The notes below the pieces were generated by a model, which worked only from the letters and a program-made list of their open reading frames with translations, searched no databases and had not been told where the DNA came from. A DNA stretch of 64,000 bases from Maricaulis sp042095695. Lineage in GTDB: Bacteria; Pseudomonadota; Alphaproteobacteria; Caulobacterales; Maricaulaceae. Of this stretch, positions 1 to 9,700 are shown in pieces. How positions within the stretch are numbered: the first letter of the stretch is position 1; each line of letters begins with the position of its first letter. The position numbers were made by a program, and so were the translations under genes. The stretch is from positions 1-64,000 of the forward strand of contig JBELMP010000002.1 in the NCBI GenBank assembly GCA_042095695.1, written 5' to 3'.

Positions 1-676
1 GGTCCTTAAAGGCGGATTTCAGCGAGCCGAGACCCTGCATATCCGTATCCGGACGCATGTGCTCGTCATGGTCGAGAATGTTCAGGCCGAGCTGATCCTT
101 GACCGGAACGACCGTATTCTTGAAGCGACCTTCTTGCCAGGCGCGCGCTGCGCGCTTCTGGCTTTCCATGGCATAGGCATCAACATCATCACGGGAGAAG
201 CCGTACTTGGTGGCGATGAGGTCGGCGGAAACGCCCTGCGGCACGATATAGTGGTCGAAGGAGATTTCCGGATCAGCGCCCATGGCACCGCCATCGGAGC
301 CCATCGGCACGCGAGACATGGCTTCCACACCACCGCCAATGGCCATATCGGCTTCGCCGGACATGACTTTAGCCGCCGCGACATTGACCGCTTCCAGGCC
401 GGAGGCACAGAAACGATTGAGCTGGTAGCCCGCGGTCGTTTCAGCATATTTCGCGTTCATGACAGCCGAGCGGGAGATATTGCCGCCCTGCTCGCCGACG
501 GGTGAGACCACGCCCATGATCACGTCATCGACCAGCCCCGTATCCAGCTCATTGCGATCGCGGATCGCCTCAAGCTGCTGGGTCGCCAGCTGCAGCGCGG
601 TGATTTCGTTGAGCGCGCCGCCCTTCTTCTTGCCACGCGGCGTGCGCACGGCATCATAGATATAAGCTTCAGTCAT
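1..676 (-). CDS. Acetyl-CoA acetyltransferase (thiolase), N-terminal part, cut by the left window edge
   Basis: The reading frame starts at an ATG at 676 and runs leftwards past base 1, so only about 225 N-terminal residues are visible. The start reads MTEAYIYDAVRTPRGKKKGG. The nucleophile region NRFCASGLEA, with the active-site Cys near residue 90, and the GGGVEAMSRVP stretch are typical of thiolase-superfamily enzymes. These cleave 3-ketoacyl-CoA, or condense acetyl-CoA, in the cytoplasm. The C-terminal His and Cys of the second half lie outside the window. It is the last visible gene of a leftward beta-oxidation cluster. Whether it is a FadA-type or PhaA/AtoB-type enzyme cannot be decided from this half. 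Confidence 0.9.
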   Translation of the reverse strand, partial: MTEAYIYDAVRTPRGKKKGGALNEITALQLATQQLEAIRDRNELDTGLVDDVIMGVVSPVGEQGGNISRSAVMNAKYAETTAGYQLNRFCASGLEAVNVAAAKVMSGEADMAIGGGVEAMSRVPMGSDGGAMGADPEISFDHYIVPQGVSADLIATKYGFSRDDVDAYAMESQKRAARAWQEGRFKNTVVPVKDQLGLNILDHDEHMRPDTDMQGLGSLKSAFKD

Positions 677-747
677 TTTATGTCCTTTCCGCTTCGCGGG
701 TTTCATCCTTATCGACACAAATCAGTTCGTCGCACCTTTCGGCACGA

Positions 748-1341
748 TTATTCCCCTTCCTCCACCATGTGGTAAGCGACGGCATGCTCGCCTCGCTCAT
801 TGAGAGCATCGGCAATGCGCAGCCGTTCTTCGACGGGTTTGTTTTGCGAAAGCTTGGCCTTGCCATCCAGACGCTCGATCTCGAATTCGAATACCTGGAT
901 CGATGCTTCCAGCTTGGCCCGCTTTTTCTCTTCAATATCGGTAATGCGCCATTGCTCCTCGAAGTCCGCGATTTGCGCGGACAAGGCCCTTTCAGCATCT
1001 TCCCCGTCGAGCGGGACCAGCGTGCCGAAAGCGTGAATGGCGATGTAATTCCAGGTCGGTACATTCTCCGCCGGGTTGGAATACCAGGTCGGGGATACAT
1101 AGGCATGCGGCCCGGCGAAGACGGCAATAGCCGGTTTGCCGGCCTGGATAGCCTTGGCCATGGGATTGGCGCGCGCCACATGACCGATCAGGGCCTGGCG
1201 TTCATCGGCCAGACGCAGCGGAATATGAGTGGCGGCGAGATCCGGCTCGCCCGGGACGAGAAGCAGCGCAAAATCATACGATCGCATCAGCGAGCGCATT
1301 TCTGCTTCATCACCCATTTTGAAAGCCGGAGGGATGTGCAT
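748..1341 (-). CDS. PaiB-like FMN-binding protein
   Basis: A 197-residue cytoplasmic protein starting MHIPPAFKMG. The HIPLRL segment, the HVARANPMAK segment and the PHAYVSPTWY...VPTWNYIAIHAFG block match the PaiB family (FMN-binding split barrel, named after a Bacillus regulator). The length is normal for the family. The start lies 3 bp after the stop of the acyl-CoA dehydrogenase at 1345-2511. A GGAAGGA ribosome site lies inside the end of that gene, so the two are probably co-translated. The role in a fatty-acid cluster is unknown. Family proteins are called negative transcriptional regulators, but direct DNA binding is not evident here, and a flavin-dependent oxidoreductase role is equally possible. 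Confidence 0.8.
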   Translation of the reverse strand: MHIPPAFKMGDEAEMRSLMRSYDFALLLVPGEPDLAATHIPLRLADERQALIGHVARANPMAKAIQAGKPAIAVFAGPHAYVSPTWYSNPAENVPTWNYIAIHAFGTLVPLDGEDAERALSAQIADFEEQWRITDIEEKKRAKLEASIQVFEFEIERLDGKAKLSQNKPVEERLRIADALNERGEHAVAYHMVEEGE

Positions 1342-1344
1342 GCC

Positions 1345-2511
1345 CTACAGCGTCCTTCCGATCAGGAGTTTCATGATCTCATTCGTGCCGCCATAGATGC
1401 GCTGGACACGGCTGTCAGTCCACATCTTGGCAATCGGATATTCCGTCATATAGCCATAGCCGCCGTGAAGTTGCACGCACTCGTCGATCACTTCGTTCTG
1501 CGTGTCCGACACCCAGTATTTCGCCATGGAGGCCGTGGCCGGGTCCAGCTCACCCTTCATCAGGCGTTCTGAACAGTGATGGACAAAGACTTCCGCCAGT
1601 GTCGCCTTGGTCTTGCACTCGGCCAGTTTGAACTGGGTATTCTGGAAGTTGAACACCGGTCGGCCGAAAGCCTGGCGTTCTTTCACATAGGTGATGGTTT
1701 CATGTAGGGCACGCTTCATCGCGCCTACGCCCTGGACACCAATCTGAAGGCGTTCCTGCGGCAATTGCTGCATCAGCTGGATGAAGCCCTGGCCTTCTTC
1801 CTGACCCAAAAGGGCGTCAGCGGGCACCCAGACATCTTCAAAGAACAGCTCGGACGTGTCCTGGGCCTTCATACCGACCTTGTCGAGCAGCCGGCCGCGA
1901 CGGAAGCCATCAACCTTGTCGGTCTCGACCATGATCAGGGAAACGCCGTCATAGCCTTTTTCGGGATCCGTCTTGCAGACAACAATGATGAAATTGGCTG
2001 AGCCACCATTGGTGATGAAGGTCTTCTGGCCATTGATCCGATAGCCATTGCCATCCTTGACCGCTGTCGTCTTGACGCTTTGCAGATCCGAACCCGTGCC
2101 CGGCTCCGACATGGCGATGGCACCGATCAGCTCACCGGAGATCATGCGGGGCAGGATGGATTTTTTCTGATCTTCCGATCCGTAATGCACCACATAGGGT
2201 GCGATGATGGAGTTGTGCAGGCCGACGCCCCAACCCGCCGCGCCGATTTCTGCGCCGGCGGTATGGAAGACGTATTCATGACCCCAGTCGCCACCAGCAC
2301 CACCGTATTCCTCCGGCACGGAGGGGCAGAGAATGCCGGCCTCGCCCGCCTTGGTCCAGATCTCGCGATCGACCATGCCCTGCTCTTCCCAGCGCTCGGC
2401 ATTGGGAACGCATTCCTTGGCCATGAAACCGCGGACACTGTCCTCGAAAATTTTTACGTCATCCCGCTCAAGAAAAGCTGGACGCGGTACGTTGAGTGGA
2501 TCTTGAAACAT
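1345..2511 (-). CDS. Acyl-CoA dehydrogenase, long-chain/isovaleryl type
   Basis: A 388-residue flavoprotein that would oxidise acyl-CoA to 2-enoyl-CoA and pass electrons to ETF. Visible signatures are AMSEPGTGSD (FAD/substrate loop, about residues 133-142), FITNGG (165-170), the C-terminal ERQAFGRPV and the QLHGGYGYMTEYP helix. The usual C-terminal catalytic Glu of medium-chain enzymes (YEGT) is Gly here (YGGTNEIMK). A Glu at about residue 253 in LPQERL lies where isovaleryl-CoA and long-chain dehydrogenases carry their base. This points to a branched-chain or long-chain substrate. A strong GGGGAGGA ribosome site precedes the ATG. The exact substrate is inferred. Confidence 0.92.
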   Translation of the reverse strand: MFQDPLNVPRPAFLERDDVKIFEDSVRGFMAKECVPNAERWEEQGMVDREIWTKAGEAGILCPSVPEEYGGAGGDWGHEYVFHTAGAEIGAAGWGVGLHNSIIAPYVVHYGSEDQKKSILPRMISGELIGAIAMSEPGTGSDLQSVKTTAVKDGNGYRINGQKTFITNGGSANFIIVVCKTDPEKGYDGVSLIMVETDKVDGFRRGRLLDKVGMKAQDTSELFFEDVWVPADALLGQEEGQGFIQLMQQLPQERLQIGVQGVGAMKRALHETITYVKERQAFGRPVFNFQNTQFKLAECKTKATLAEVFVHHCSERLMKGELDPATASMAKYWVSDTQNEVIDECVQLHGGYGYMTEYPIAKMWTDSRVQRIYGGTNEIMKLLIGRTL

Positions 2512-2555
2512 GACCGTCCTCCCCAGGAGTCAAACAATTACCGACCAGTCAGGAT

Positions 2556-2590
2556 AAAGGGGCCGCCCTCTTGCCGGAGCATGCCCCTTT
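2556..2590 (-). other. Inverted repeat between the two acyl-CoA dehydrogenase genes
   Basis: Arms AAAGGGGC (2556-2563) and GCCCCTTT (2583-2590) form an 8-bp stem with a 19-base loop, in the 93-bp gap between the two dehydrogenase genes. No T-run follows on the minus strand, so it is more likely an mRNA-processing or stability hairpin, or a partial attenuator, than a strong terminator. Confidence 0.4.
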
Positions 2591-2604
2591 TGGGCCTGAC
2601 CGCA

Positions 2605-4392
2605 TTAAAACGCCTCCGCATCGAGCGCCATCATCGTATCGGCACCGGCCTTGGCCTTGGCCAGATGCATGGCGCCTTCCGGCACCCAACGATCGAGGAA
2701 ATAGCGACCGGTCGTCAGCTTGTTCTCATAGATAGGATCGGTGTCGCCTGCGGCAATCTTCGCGGCGGAGACCTTGGCCATTTTCGCCCACATATAAGTC
2801 AGGCAGGTTAGACCGAAGAGATTGAGATAATCATGGCTGGCGGCGCCGGCGTGATCGAAGTTCTGCAGCGCATTATTCATCAGCCAGTCGGTTGCGTCCT
2901 GGAGCTGGGCTTTCAGCGCGGCCACTGCATCGACGAAGGGCTGCGTTGTTTCATCACCGCCCTCGGCGATGAAGGCGTCCAGCTCGCCCATAAAGGTCGT
3001 GATCGGGCGCATGCCATTCATGGCCAGTTTCCGGCCAACCAGGTCGAGGGCCTGAACGCCATTCGTGCCCTCGTAAATCAGCGTGATGCGGGCATCGCGC
3101 AGAAGCTGGGACGCTCCCCATTCTTCGGTGAAGCCGGAACCGCCATGCACCTGCAGGCCGTTGGAGACCATGTCATAGCCCTTGCCCGTCAGGTAGGACT
3201 TCACGATCGGGGTCAACAGCGCCATGTAGTCGCCGCCCTTTTCGCGCAGTGCAGGATCGTCGGATTTCTCTTCCAGATCGCCATGCAGAGCGGTCCAGAA
3301 AGCAAAGGCCCGACCAGCTTCGACAAAGGATTTCTGATCCATCAGCATGCGACGCACATCCGGATGGACAATGATCGGATCGGCAGGGCCGTTCGGATTT
3401 TTCGGCCCGGTCAGGGACCGGCCCTGCAGCCGGTCACGCGCGTATGCGACCGATTGCTGATACGCGCTTTCGGCCAGGGCATAGCCCTGCAGGCCGACAC
3501 CGAGGCGGGCTTCATTCATCATGATAAACATGATTTTGAGACCCTTGTTTTCCTCACCGACCAGCCAGCCCGTTGCGTCGTCATAGTCCATGACGCAGGT
3601 GGCATTGCCATTGATGCCCATCTTGTGCTCGAGGCCGCCACATTTCAGCGAATTGCGCTCGCCCGGCTCGCCGTTTTCATCCGGGATGAATTTCGGGACG
3701 ACGAAGAGGGAAATACCCTTCACCCCTTCCGGCGCACCTTCAATGCGGGCCAGGACAAGATGGACGATATTGTCCGCCATGTCGTGCTCACCGGAGGAGA
3801 TCCAGATTTTCTGACCGGTTATCTTGTAGGAACCATCCGGCTGCGGCACCGCCTTGGTGCGCAGAAGACCCAGATCCGTACCGCAATGCGGCTCGGTCAG
3901 ATTCATCGTGCCGCCCCATTCGCAGGAGATCATCTTGGGTAGGTAAAGCGCCTTTTGCTCTTCCGAACCGCCGGTATAGAGCGCAGCTGCGGCGCCCAGG
4001 GTCAGTCCCGGATACATGCCGAACGCCATGTTTGAGGAAGACACCATCTCGTTGACGGCGAGGTTGAGCACGTGCGGCAGACCCTGGCCGCCATACTCCG
4101 GATCAGAGGACAGCGCGGTCCAGCCGGCTTCCGACATTTGCTTGAACGCGTCTTTCCAGCCGGTCGGCGTGGTGACATTGCCATCCGCATCGCGGGTGCA
4201 GCCTTCCACATCACCGACCTTGGACAGCGGCGCCAGAACGCCCTCGCAGAATTTGCCACCCTCGTCGAGAATAGCGTCGACCGTGTCGCGGTCTGCATCC
4301 GCAAAACCGGGCAGGTGCGAGTATTGGGAAATGTCGAGAACATCATGCAGCACGAATTGCTGATCACGGACAGGGGCGCGATATGCGGCCAT
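2605..4392 (-). CDS. Acyl-CoA dehydrogenase with C-terminal extension (DmdC/FadE-like)
   Basis: A 595-residue enzyme, much longer than the 380-400 residues of ordinary acyl-CoA dehydrogenases, matching the subfamily with an extra C-terminal helical domain. That subfamily includes methylmercaptopropionyl-CoA dehydrogenase DmdC and related FadE proteins. Motifs are NLTEPHCGTDL (about 163-173), KIWISSGEHDM (about 193-203), LQVHGGSGFTEEWG and LIYEGTNGVQALDL, the last holding the expected catalytic Glu. The start has a clear GGAGGA site. It lies 47 bp downstream of the MerR regulator gene. The substrate cannot be read from sequence: long-chain acyl-CoA and methylmercaptopropionyl-CoA are both possible. 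Confidence 0.92.
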   Translation of the reverse strand: MAAYRAPVRDQQFVLHDVLDISQYSHLPGFADADRDTVDAILDEGGKFCEGVLAPLSKVGDVEGCTRDADGNVTTPTGWKDAFKQMSEAGWTALSSDPEYGGQGLPHVLNLAVNEMVSSSNMAFGMYPGLTLGAAAALYTGGSEEQKALYLPKMISCEWGGTMNLTEPHCGTDLGLLRTKAVPQPDGSYKITGQKIWISSGEHDMADNIVHLVLARIEGAPEGVKGISLFVVPKFIPDENGEPGERNSLKCGGLEHKMGINGNATCVMDYDDATGWLVGEENKGLKIMFIMMNEARLGVGLQGYALAESAYQQSVAYARDRLQGRSLTGPKNPNGPADPIIVHPDVRRMLMDQKSFVEAGRAFAFWTALHGDLEEKSDDPALREKGGDYMALLTPIVKSYLTGKGYDMVSNGLQVHGGSGFTEEWGASQLLRDARITLIYEGTNGVQALDLVGRKLAMNGMRPITTFMGELDAFIAEGGDETTQPFVDAVAALKAQLQDATDWLMNNALQNFDHAGAASHDYLNLFGLTCLTYMWAKMAKVSAAKIAAGDTDPIYENKLTTGRYFLDRWVPEGAMHLAKAKAGADTMMALDAEAF

Positions 4393-4439
4393 TTTGCTTC
4401 CTCCACCAAGGGCAAGCCGACTTTGCGCCGGCGTCGATA

Positions 4440-4934
4440 TTAGTCGGGCGAACCGGACGAGGCATGTCCGGTCCAGGGATCCAGTCGTGCCGCCGCCAGA
4501 GCTTCAAAAGCCCGGGCGCGGCGCTTTATTTCTTCCGAGGGTTCATTCTCGTTCAGGCGGGCATTGAGCCAGTCCAGACCCGCCTGCATTTCATTGATGG
4601 CGCGCTCGACATCCTCGCGCTGCTGATTGAGCACACCGATGCGTGCCTCGAACCGGCGCACGGCGGCAATCAGGGCTTCAGGGTCCTGACGGTCGATGAA
4701 ATGCAGATCGAGCATTTCCTTGATCTCGTCCAGCGCGAAGCCAACGCGCTTGCCGCGCAGGATCAGCTCCAGTCGGGCACGGTCCTCGGCGGAATAAACG
4801 CGAGAGGCACCCCGCCGTGTCGGTGAAATCATGCCCTTTTGCTCGTAAAACCGCAGGGTCCGCGGCGTTACGTCGAACTCTTTGGCGAGCTCGCGAATGG
4901 AAAATTCGGTGTCGGGCGGGACAGGCTTAACCAT
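4440..4934 (-). CDS. MerR-family transcriptional regulator of the beta-oxidation cluster
   Basis: A 164-residue protein from the ATG at 4934. A GTG at 4952 would add six residues. The N-terminal winged helix (EFSIRELAKEFDVTPRTLRFYEQKG, first about 30 residues) and YSAEDRARLELIL are classical MerR. A long coiled-coil dimerisation helix with no metal-binding Cys follows. This resembles the LiuR-type MerR regulators that control branched-chain amino-acid and fatty-acid degradation. Its first-gene position before two acyl-CoA dehydrogenases and a thiolase supports that role. The last ~20 residues are low-complexity and unremarkable. Ligand and regulon are inferred. Confidence 0.88.
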   Translation of the reverse strand: MVKPVPPDTEFSIRELAKEFDVTPRTLRFYEQKGMISPTRRGASRVYSAEDRARLELILRGKRVGFALDEIKEMLDLHFIDRQDPEALIAAVRRFEARIGVLNQQREDVERAINEMQAGLDWLNARLNENEPSEEIKRRARAFEALAAARLDPWTGHASSGSPD

Positions 4935-4939
4935 GGGCT

Positions 4940-4977
4940 GAACAATGTTCACATCTTAACGCGAACGTCAACGTCAA
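4940..4977 (-). promoter_or_regulatory. Candidate promoter/operator of the MerR-led cluster
   Basis: Read on the minus strand, two tandem TTGACG hexamers (4977-4972 and 4971-4966) are followed by CGCGTTAAGAT. This gives an imperfect inverted repeat TTGACG-N10-CGTTAA with an inner ACGT-TG-ACGT. TTAAGA at 4959-4954 could be the -10. The perfect palindrome GAACAATGTTC (4940-4950) lies between it and the ATG. MerR proteins bind symmetric sites overlapping their own promoter, so autoregulation is plausible. The assignment is inference from position and symmetry. Confidence 0.45.
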
Positions 4978-5066
4978 ATTTGTGACACGAACTATCCTCT
5001 GACTGCGACTGGAGTTTTTCCAACTCTTCACTTTCCCTTCCCGCTGAGACACGGCAATCTGCGGCA

Positions 5067-6629
5067 ATGTTGAAGATTTCGCGTCTGGCAATCCTGTCCG
5101 CCCTGGCACTGCTGATCCCGGCGTTTTCGGTCGCCGCATCGGCTCAGGACGACCCGTTCTCCATCCTCGCCCCGCAGCCCGCACAGGAAGAGGAAACCCC
5201 TCCACTTGCGCCGCCTGCCGCCGCCTTTTTGGGTCGTGACGCCTATCTTGCCGATCGCGAGGATGACGGCGTTGAGGAAGTTGTGACCTACTGGCATGTC
5301 GAGCGGACGACGCTGGACGGAAGCCTCATCTCTGAAACACGTTACGAAGCCGGGCTTGCCGATCGCTACGCCTACACCCAGGAGGAGGATGGTCGCTCGA
5401 TTATCGATTTCACGACCGGCCGTATCCTGTTCGTCGGCGAGGGCGGCGTGCTCAACACGCCGATCTCGGCTCATGTTCATCGCCAGATGAATACATTTCT
5501 CAGCTTCACCAATAACGGCACGCTGGACAATGTGCCGGGCCCCGGCGGCGCGACATTCGAACGCTTCTGGATCGAGGCGGCCCTGGGCATCCGCGCCGGC
5601 CCGGTAATGATTTATGGTGATACCGATGAAGACGGTGTCTGGCTGCTACAGCGACGCCCGGACACACCTCCAATCGTACGCATTACGCCGGGACAGGCAG
5701 GCACAGCCGGACACGCACAAAGCTTTGCCAGCTGGCTGCGGCACAACGCCCCGCTACATCCGGATGTCCTCCCCTATTTTTCAGGCCTGACAGCAATTCC
5801 GGACGCGTTCAGCTTTGTCGTCTTCAGCCCATCCAGCCCGGACGGGCGGCGCGAGACCTGGCGACTGGAACATACTCAATCGCGCCTCGCGAGCCTGCCC
5901 TGGCCGGATGCGGCGGAGTCGGCCGCAATCGACCAATATGCCCTGCCCAATCCGCTTATGACCGAGCTGGTCGGGCTCGGCTGGACGGCGGCACGACGCC
6001 AGCATGCCGGTGAGGAAGCCGGCTGGCCTATTGTCGCGCAATCCCTGTTCGATGCGGGGGACAAGGCCGGTGCCTATCTCACCTTGCTCCAGGCAACGCA
6101 TCATTACGGTCCGTGCACGCCGGCAACACCGGGCGCGGTGTGCACAGGCATGAACCAGCTGGCCATCGCCGCGCTGGGCGACCCCGAGCTGCAAGGCCTT
6201 ATGGACACGATCAGCAGCGGGCTCGGCGCGCCCGCTGAGCTCCTCGCCACCCTCACGCCATATCTGGATCGTGGCGACAAGGCGGGTGCGGCCGCGGCAC
6301 TGCTGGCGGCGCAGGCTGCTGCTCGACTGGAAATCCAGGGCCGCAATGGCGATGCCGATCCCTTGGCGCTCTTTCTGCAAGCCGCCGAGGCCGACCCCAA
6401 TGCTCCGACGACCTATTGGCATGCCGGTCGCTATGCGGCAGCTAATGAGGACCTGGAAACCGCCTGGCAGCTTTTCGACATTGCGCGATCCCTGCCGGCA
6501 CCCATGTCGGAACTGGCCCGGCGAGAGGCCGGAGCGCTTGACGAAAGGCTGCGCGGCATTGCGCCGAGTTTCTTCGGACCACTGGAGCCCGAGCTGCCAG
6601 AGTTTTCCACATTTTTTACGGCGGATTAA
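5067..6629 (+). CDS. Secreted protein of unknown function with C-terminal helical repeats
   Basis: A 520-residue protein. The start MLKISRLAILSALALLIPAF leads to a signal peptide, with a likely cleavage after ASAQ near residue 27. The mature N-terminal half (about 30-330) is an uncharacterised domain rich in acidic residues (DREDDGVEEVVTYWHVERT). The C-terminal part (about 300-500) has alanine-rich TPR-like helices such as GDKAGAAAALLAAQAAARLE and NAPTTYWHAGRYAAANEDLE. The family is not recognised. It is transcribed divergently from the MerR gene, with a weak ribosome site. A periplasmic location follows from the signal peptide. No function is assigned. Confidence 0.75.
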   Translation: MLKISRLAILSALALLIPAFSVAASAQDDPFSILAPQPAQEEETPPLAPPAAAFLGRDAYLADREDDGVEEVVTYWHVERTTLDGSLISETRYEAGLADRYAYTQEEDGRSIIDFTTGRILFVGEGGVLNTPISAHVHRQMNTFLSFTNNGTLDNVPGPGGATFERFWIEAALGIRAGPVMIYGDTDEDGVWLLQRRPDTPPIVRITPGQAGTAGHAQSFASWLRHNAPLHPDVLPYFSGLTAIPDAFSFVVFSPSSPDGRRETWRLEHTQSRLASLPWPDAAESAAIDQYALPNPLMTELVGLGWTAARRQHAGEEAGWPIVAQSLFDAGDKAGAYLTLLQATHHYGPCTPATPGAVCTGMNQLAIAALGDPELQGLMDTISSGLGAPAELLATLTPYLDRGDKAGAAAALLAAQAAARLEIQGRNGDADPLALFLQAAEADPNAPTTYWHAGRYAAANEDLETAWQLFDIARSLPAPMSELARREAGALDERLRGIAPSFFGPLEPELPEFSTFFTAD

Positions 6630-6743
6630 CCGAGTCATCTCCTTGTCTCGACTCAGGTTTTCCGAGTCCCGCCCTGATTCTCTGAATTTGGGTGTGGAAA
6701 CACTAGATATAGTGCGTCCCGCCTCGGTTTACACAATATTAAC
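6603..6743 (+). promoter_or_regulatory. Cell-cycle-type control region upstream of podJ
   Basis: Four GANTC sites fall within 49 bp: 6632-6636, 6650-6654, 6664-6668 and 6676-6680. GANTC is the target of the cell-cycle DNA methyltransferase CcrM. TTTTCCACA at 6603-6611 matches the relaxed DnaA box TTWTNCACA. TTTA-N7-TTAAC at 6728-6743 is one base from the CtrA consensus TTAA-N7-TTAAC. The palindrome CACTAGATATAGTG (6701-6714) lies between them. In Caulobacter, podJ is under GcrA, DnaA and CtrA control, so the arrangement fits. No -35/-10 pair is certain. Confidence 0.55.
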
Positions 6744-6785
6744 CGCCCGATAGCGTTACCGGGGCTAAAGAAGTGAGCGATTCGC

Positions 6786-9700
6786 ATGTCGTCTGGGGGA
6801 CCCTGGAGCGTTAAGGGCATTGATCCGCGTGCACGTGCGCGGGCCAAGACTGCCGCGCGCCGCGAGGGCATGACCCTGGGCGAATGGCTCAACCGTGTCA
6901 TTCTCGATGATAACGAGTTGGCCGGCGCTCACTGGGATGATGCCCTGGAGGCCTATCCCGGTTTCGATGGCGCACCGAGCGCCAATGACGCCGATGACCG
7001 GCTCATCCGCGCCATGATTAATCGTCTCAGCGAGCGTATCGAGAATGCCGAACAGGCGTCGGCCAGGACTTTGTCCGAACTCGACAAGGCGATCAGCCAG
7101 CTCGCCTCCAACGTGGTCAAGTCGGGCCAGAAGCAGAGCGAGAAACTGACCGCCTCCGACCGCCAGCTGACCGATGTGCAGCGCTCGCAGGTCGAACTCG
7201 CAAAACGGCTCAAATCTCTCGAGGGCCAGGTTTCGAGCGCCGCGCCGGGTCAGGGCAAGGCGATCGAACAAACGCTGATGAAGCTGGCCCGGCGTGTCTA
7301 TGAGTATGAAAACGACATGGCCGCCCGCCTCTATGAGCAGGAAGAGACCGGCCGGGACGCCTATCGCCAGTCCGAGGCGCGGATCGATACCCTGGAAGCG
7401 CGGACCGAAAAGCTCGCCGATCTCGCTGACCGGCTGGAGAGCTCGGAACGCGGAACAAACGATTCGGCTCGCCAGCTGGAAACCGCCTTTGCCCGGCTGG
7501 ATGAGCGCCTGCGCGCCGTTGAAAACCGGAATGCCAGCGACAATGTCGATCTTGAGAGGCGCTTTGAGCGACTGACCGATGATGTCGCCAAGACCATCGC
7601 CGAGACCCGCAATCAGCTCGGCCATACGGCGGGCCGGGTCGAGGATAGCGAACGGCGGCAAATTGACAGCATGGCCCGCCTCGGTGACGAGATTTCGCGT
7701 CTCGCACAGGCGATCGACACGCGCTTTTCAGAGAATGAGCGGCGGGCCGAAGAGGCTCGCAAGGACCGCCGGACAGAAGATGCCCTGAACACCCGGATCG
7801 ATGCGGTACGGCAGGAAAATCGCGATTCCATGCGGCGAATGGCTGAGGAAGTCACCAAGCTCGGTCGCACCCTCGCCGAGCGGATTGAGCGGTCGGAAAA
7901 GCGCGCAAGTCATGCGGTCGCGGCGGCAACGGATCGCATGACCGAAGCCGTCGAACGCATCGAGAAGGCCGGTTCGAACGGCGAGGCGGAACTCGAGGAC
8001 AGGCTGCGCCAGTCGGAAGAGCGGACCGCGAGCAAGATTGACGAGGCAGTCGGCGGTGTTCAGGAACGTCTGGCAGCCCTGCGCAGCGAGACGGAAGAGA
8101 CCCTCACCCCGGTGCAGCGCGCGATGACCGCCCTGGCGGATCGACTGGAAAGGATTGAAGGCAAGGCCCAGACCCCGGAGACGACGCCGGAGGCAACGCC
8201 AGAGCCGGGCCAGACCGCCCCGGCCAGTGCGCCATCCGCTGCGCCCGCCGGGCCCAGCTATCAGACACCTGATTTGAGCCAGCCACTCGGCCCTCCGCCA
8301 CAGGCAGAGATTCCGGCCAGTCATTTTGACAGCGGCAAGACAGATCCCTTCCTCAATGCGCCCGATCCGGTGGCGCCTGAGCCGATGTCCGAGCCAGCGT
8401 CCGCACCCGTATCGCAACCCCTCGCGGCGCCTGTATTGCGTGAACCCGCCCAGCCGGCGATTAACCCGCAAGCAACGCCCCTGCCCACCAAGCGGCAGGC
8501 CCGGCGCGCCAGACGCGAACAAGCAGCCGCCCATCAGGCCGCGCCCGCCGAAGCGCGAGCGCCCTTGCCACCGCGCCCGACCGCTCGTGCCGGTGCGACC
8601 GCAGATGCGGACTTCCTCGCCTCAGCCCGCGAGCGCACGCGCTCAACGCAGGATTATGGGTCCTATGGCGCGGAAAACCGCCCCAGCAAGTTCAGTCGGG
8701 CCACCCTGATCGCGATCCCGATGGCTGCGCTGATCATGTTGGGCTGTGCCGGCGCCATCCTGCTTTGGGAAGCGATCCAAGGGCCGGACGAGACAACGAT
8801 TATCGCAGGCAATGAAAACAGCGCCTTCCTCGCTCAGATCGAGGCGGGTCTCGCAGAAGAGGACGCGACGACCTCCAACGCCCCCGCGACCGAAGCCACG
8901 CCGCCTTCCGAGGAAGCCTCGCCTATCGAAGCAGAACCGGTCACCCAGGCACCCGCGAATATGGTCGCCGATGCGAGCGGCAGCGTGACACCCGCACCTG
9001 TCGAAGCTGATGACCTCCCCGCGGCGGCGCCCAGCCTCGCCGCGACCGGCGCCTCGGAGGGGCGGCCGACACTGCAAAGCGCGGCGGCGGACGGCAATCC
9101 GATCGCCCGCTACCAACTCGGCCTGCAGCAATTGGAGGCCGGCGATGCGCGCTCTGCCGCCATTCTCCTGCGGCGTGCCGCCGAACAGGGTGTCCCGGAC
9201 GCGCAATATCGCTATGCCAAGCTGCTGGAAACCGGCGAAGGTGTTGATATTGATCTGGAAGAAGCCCGGCGCTGGACCGAGCGTGCGGCGAATGCCGGTC
9301 ATCGACGTGCCATGCACAATCTGGCCGTGATGTATTATTACGGAACCGGCGCTGAGCGGAATTTTGAATCGGCGGCACGCTGGTTCCAGGAAGCCGCCCT
9401 GTTGGGCCTGCAGGACTCCCAGTTCAACCTGGCACTTCTGTTCGAAAGCGGCCAGGGCGTTCCCTTGAGCCTTCCGGACGCCTATGCTTGGTACATGATC
9501 TCGGCATCGGCCAATGATACGACGTCCCAGGAACGGGCCGTCGACCTGGAAGAAATGATGGAGGCAGACGCCCTGACGCAAGCGCGGCAGGCGGCGACAA
9601 GCTTCCAGCCCCGCCCGATCGATCCGGAGGTGAATGGCCTCTACCAGGGCCAGCCCTGGGATCGCACAGCGACCGCCAACCCGGCTGATGTCGAGCGCGT

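Noticed and set aside
769..1572. Plus-strand frame opposite the PaiB-like gene and the end of the acyl-CoA dehydrogenase
   Set aside because: It crosses the boundary of two clearly identified genes and contains no family motif.
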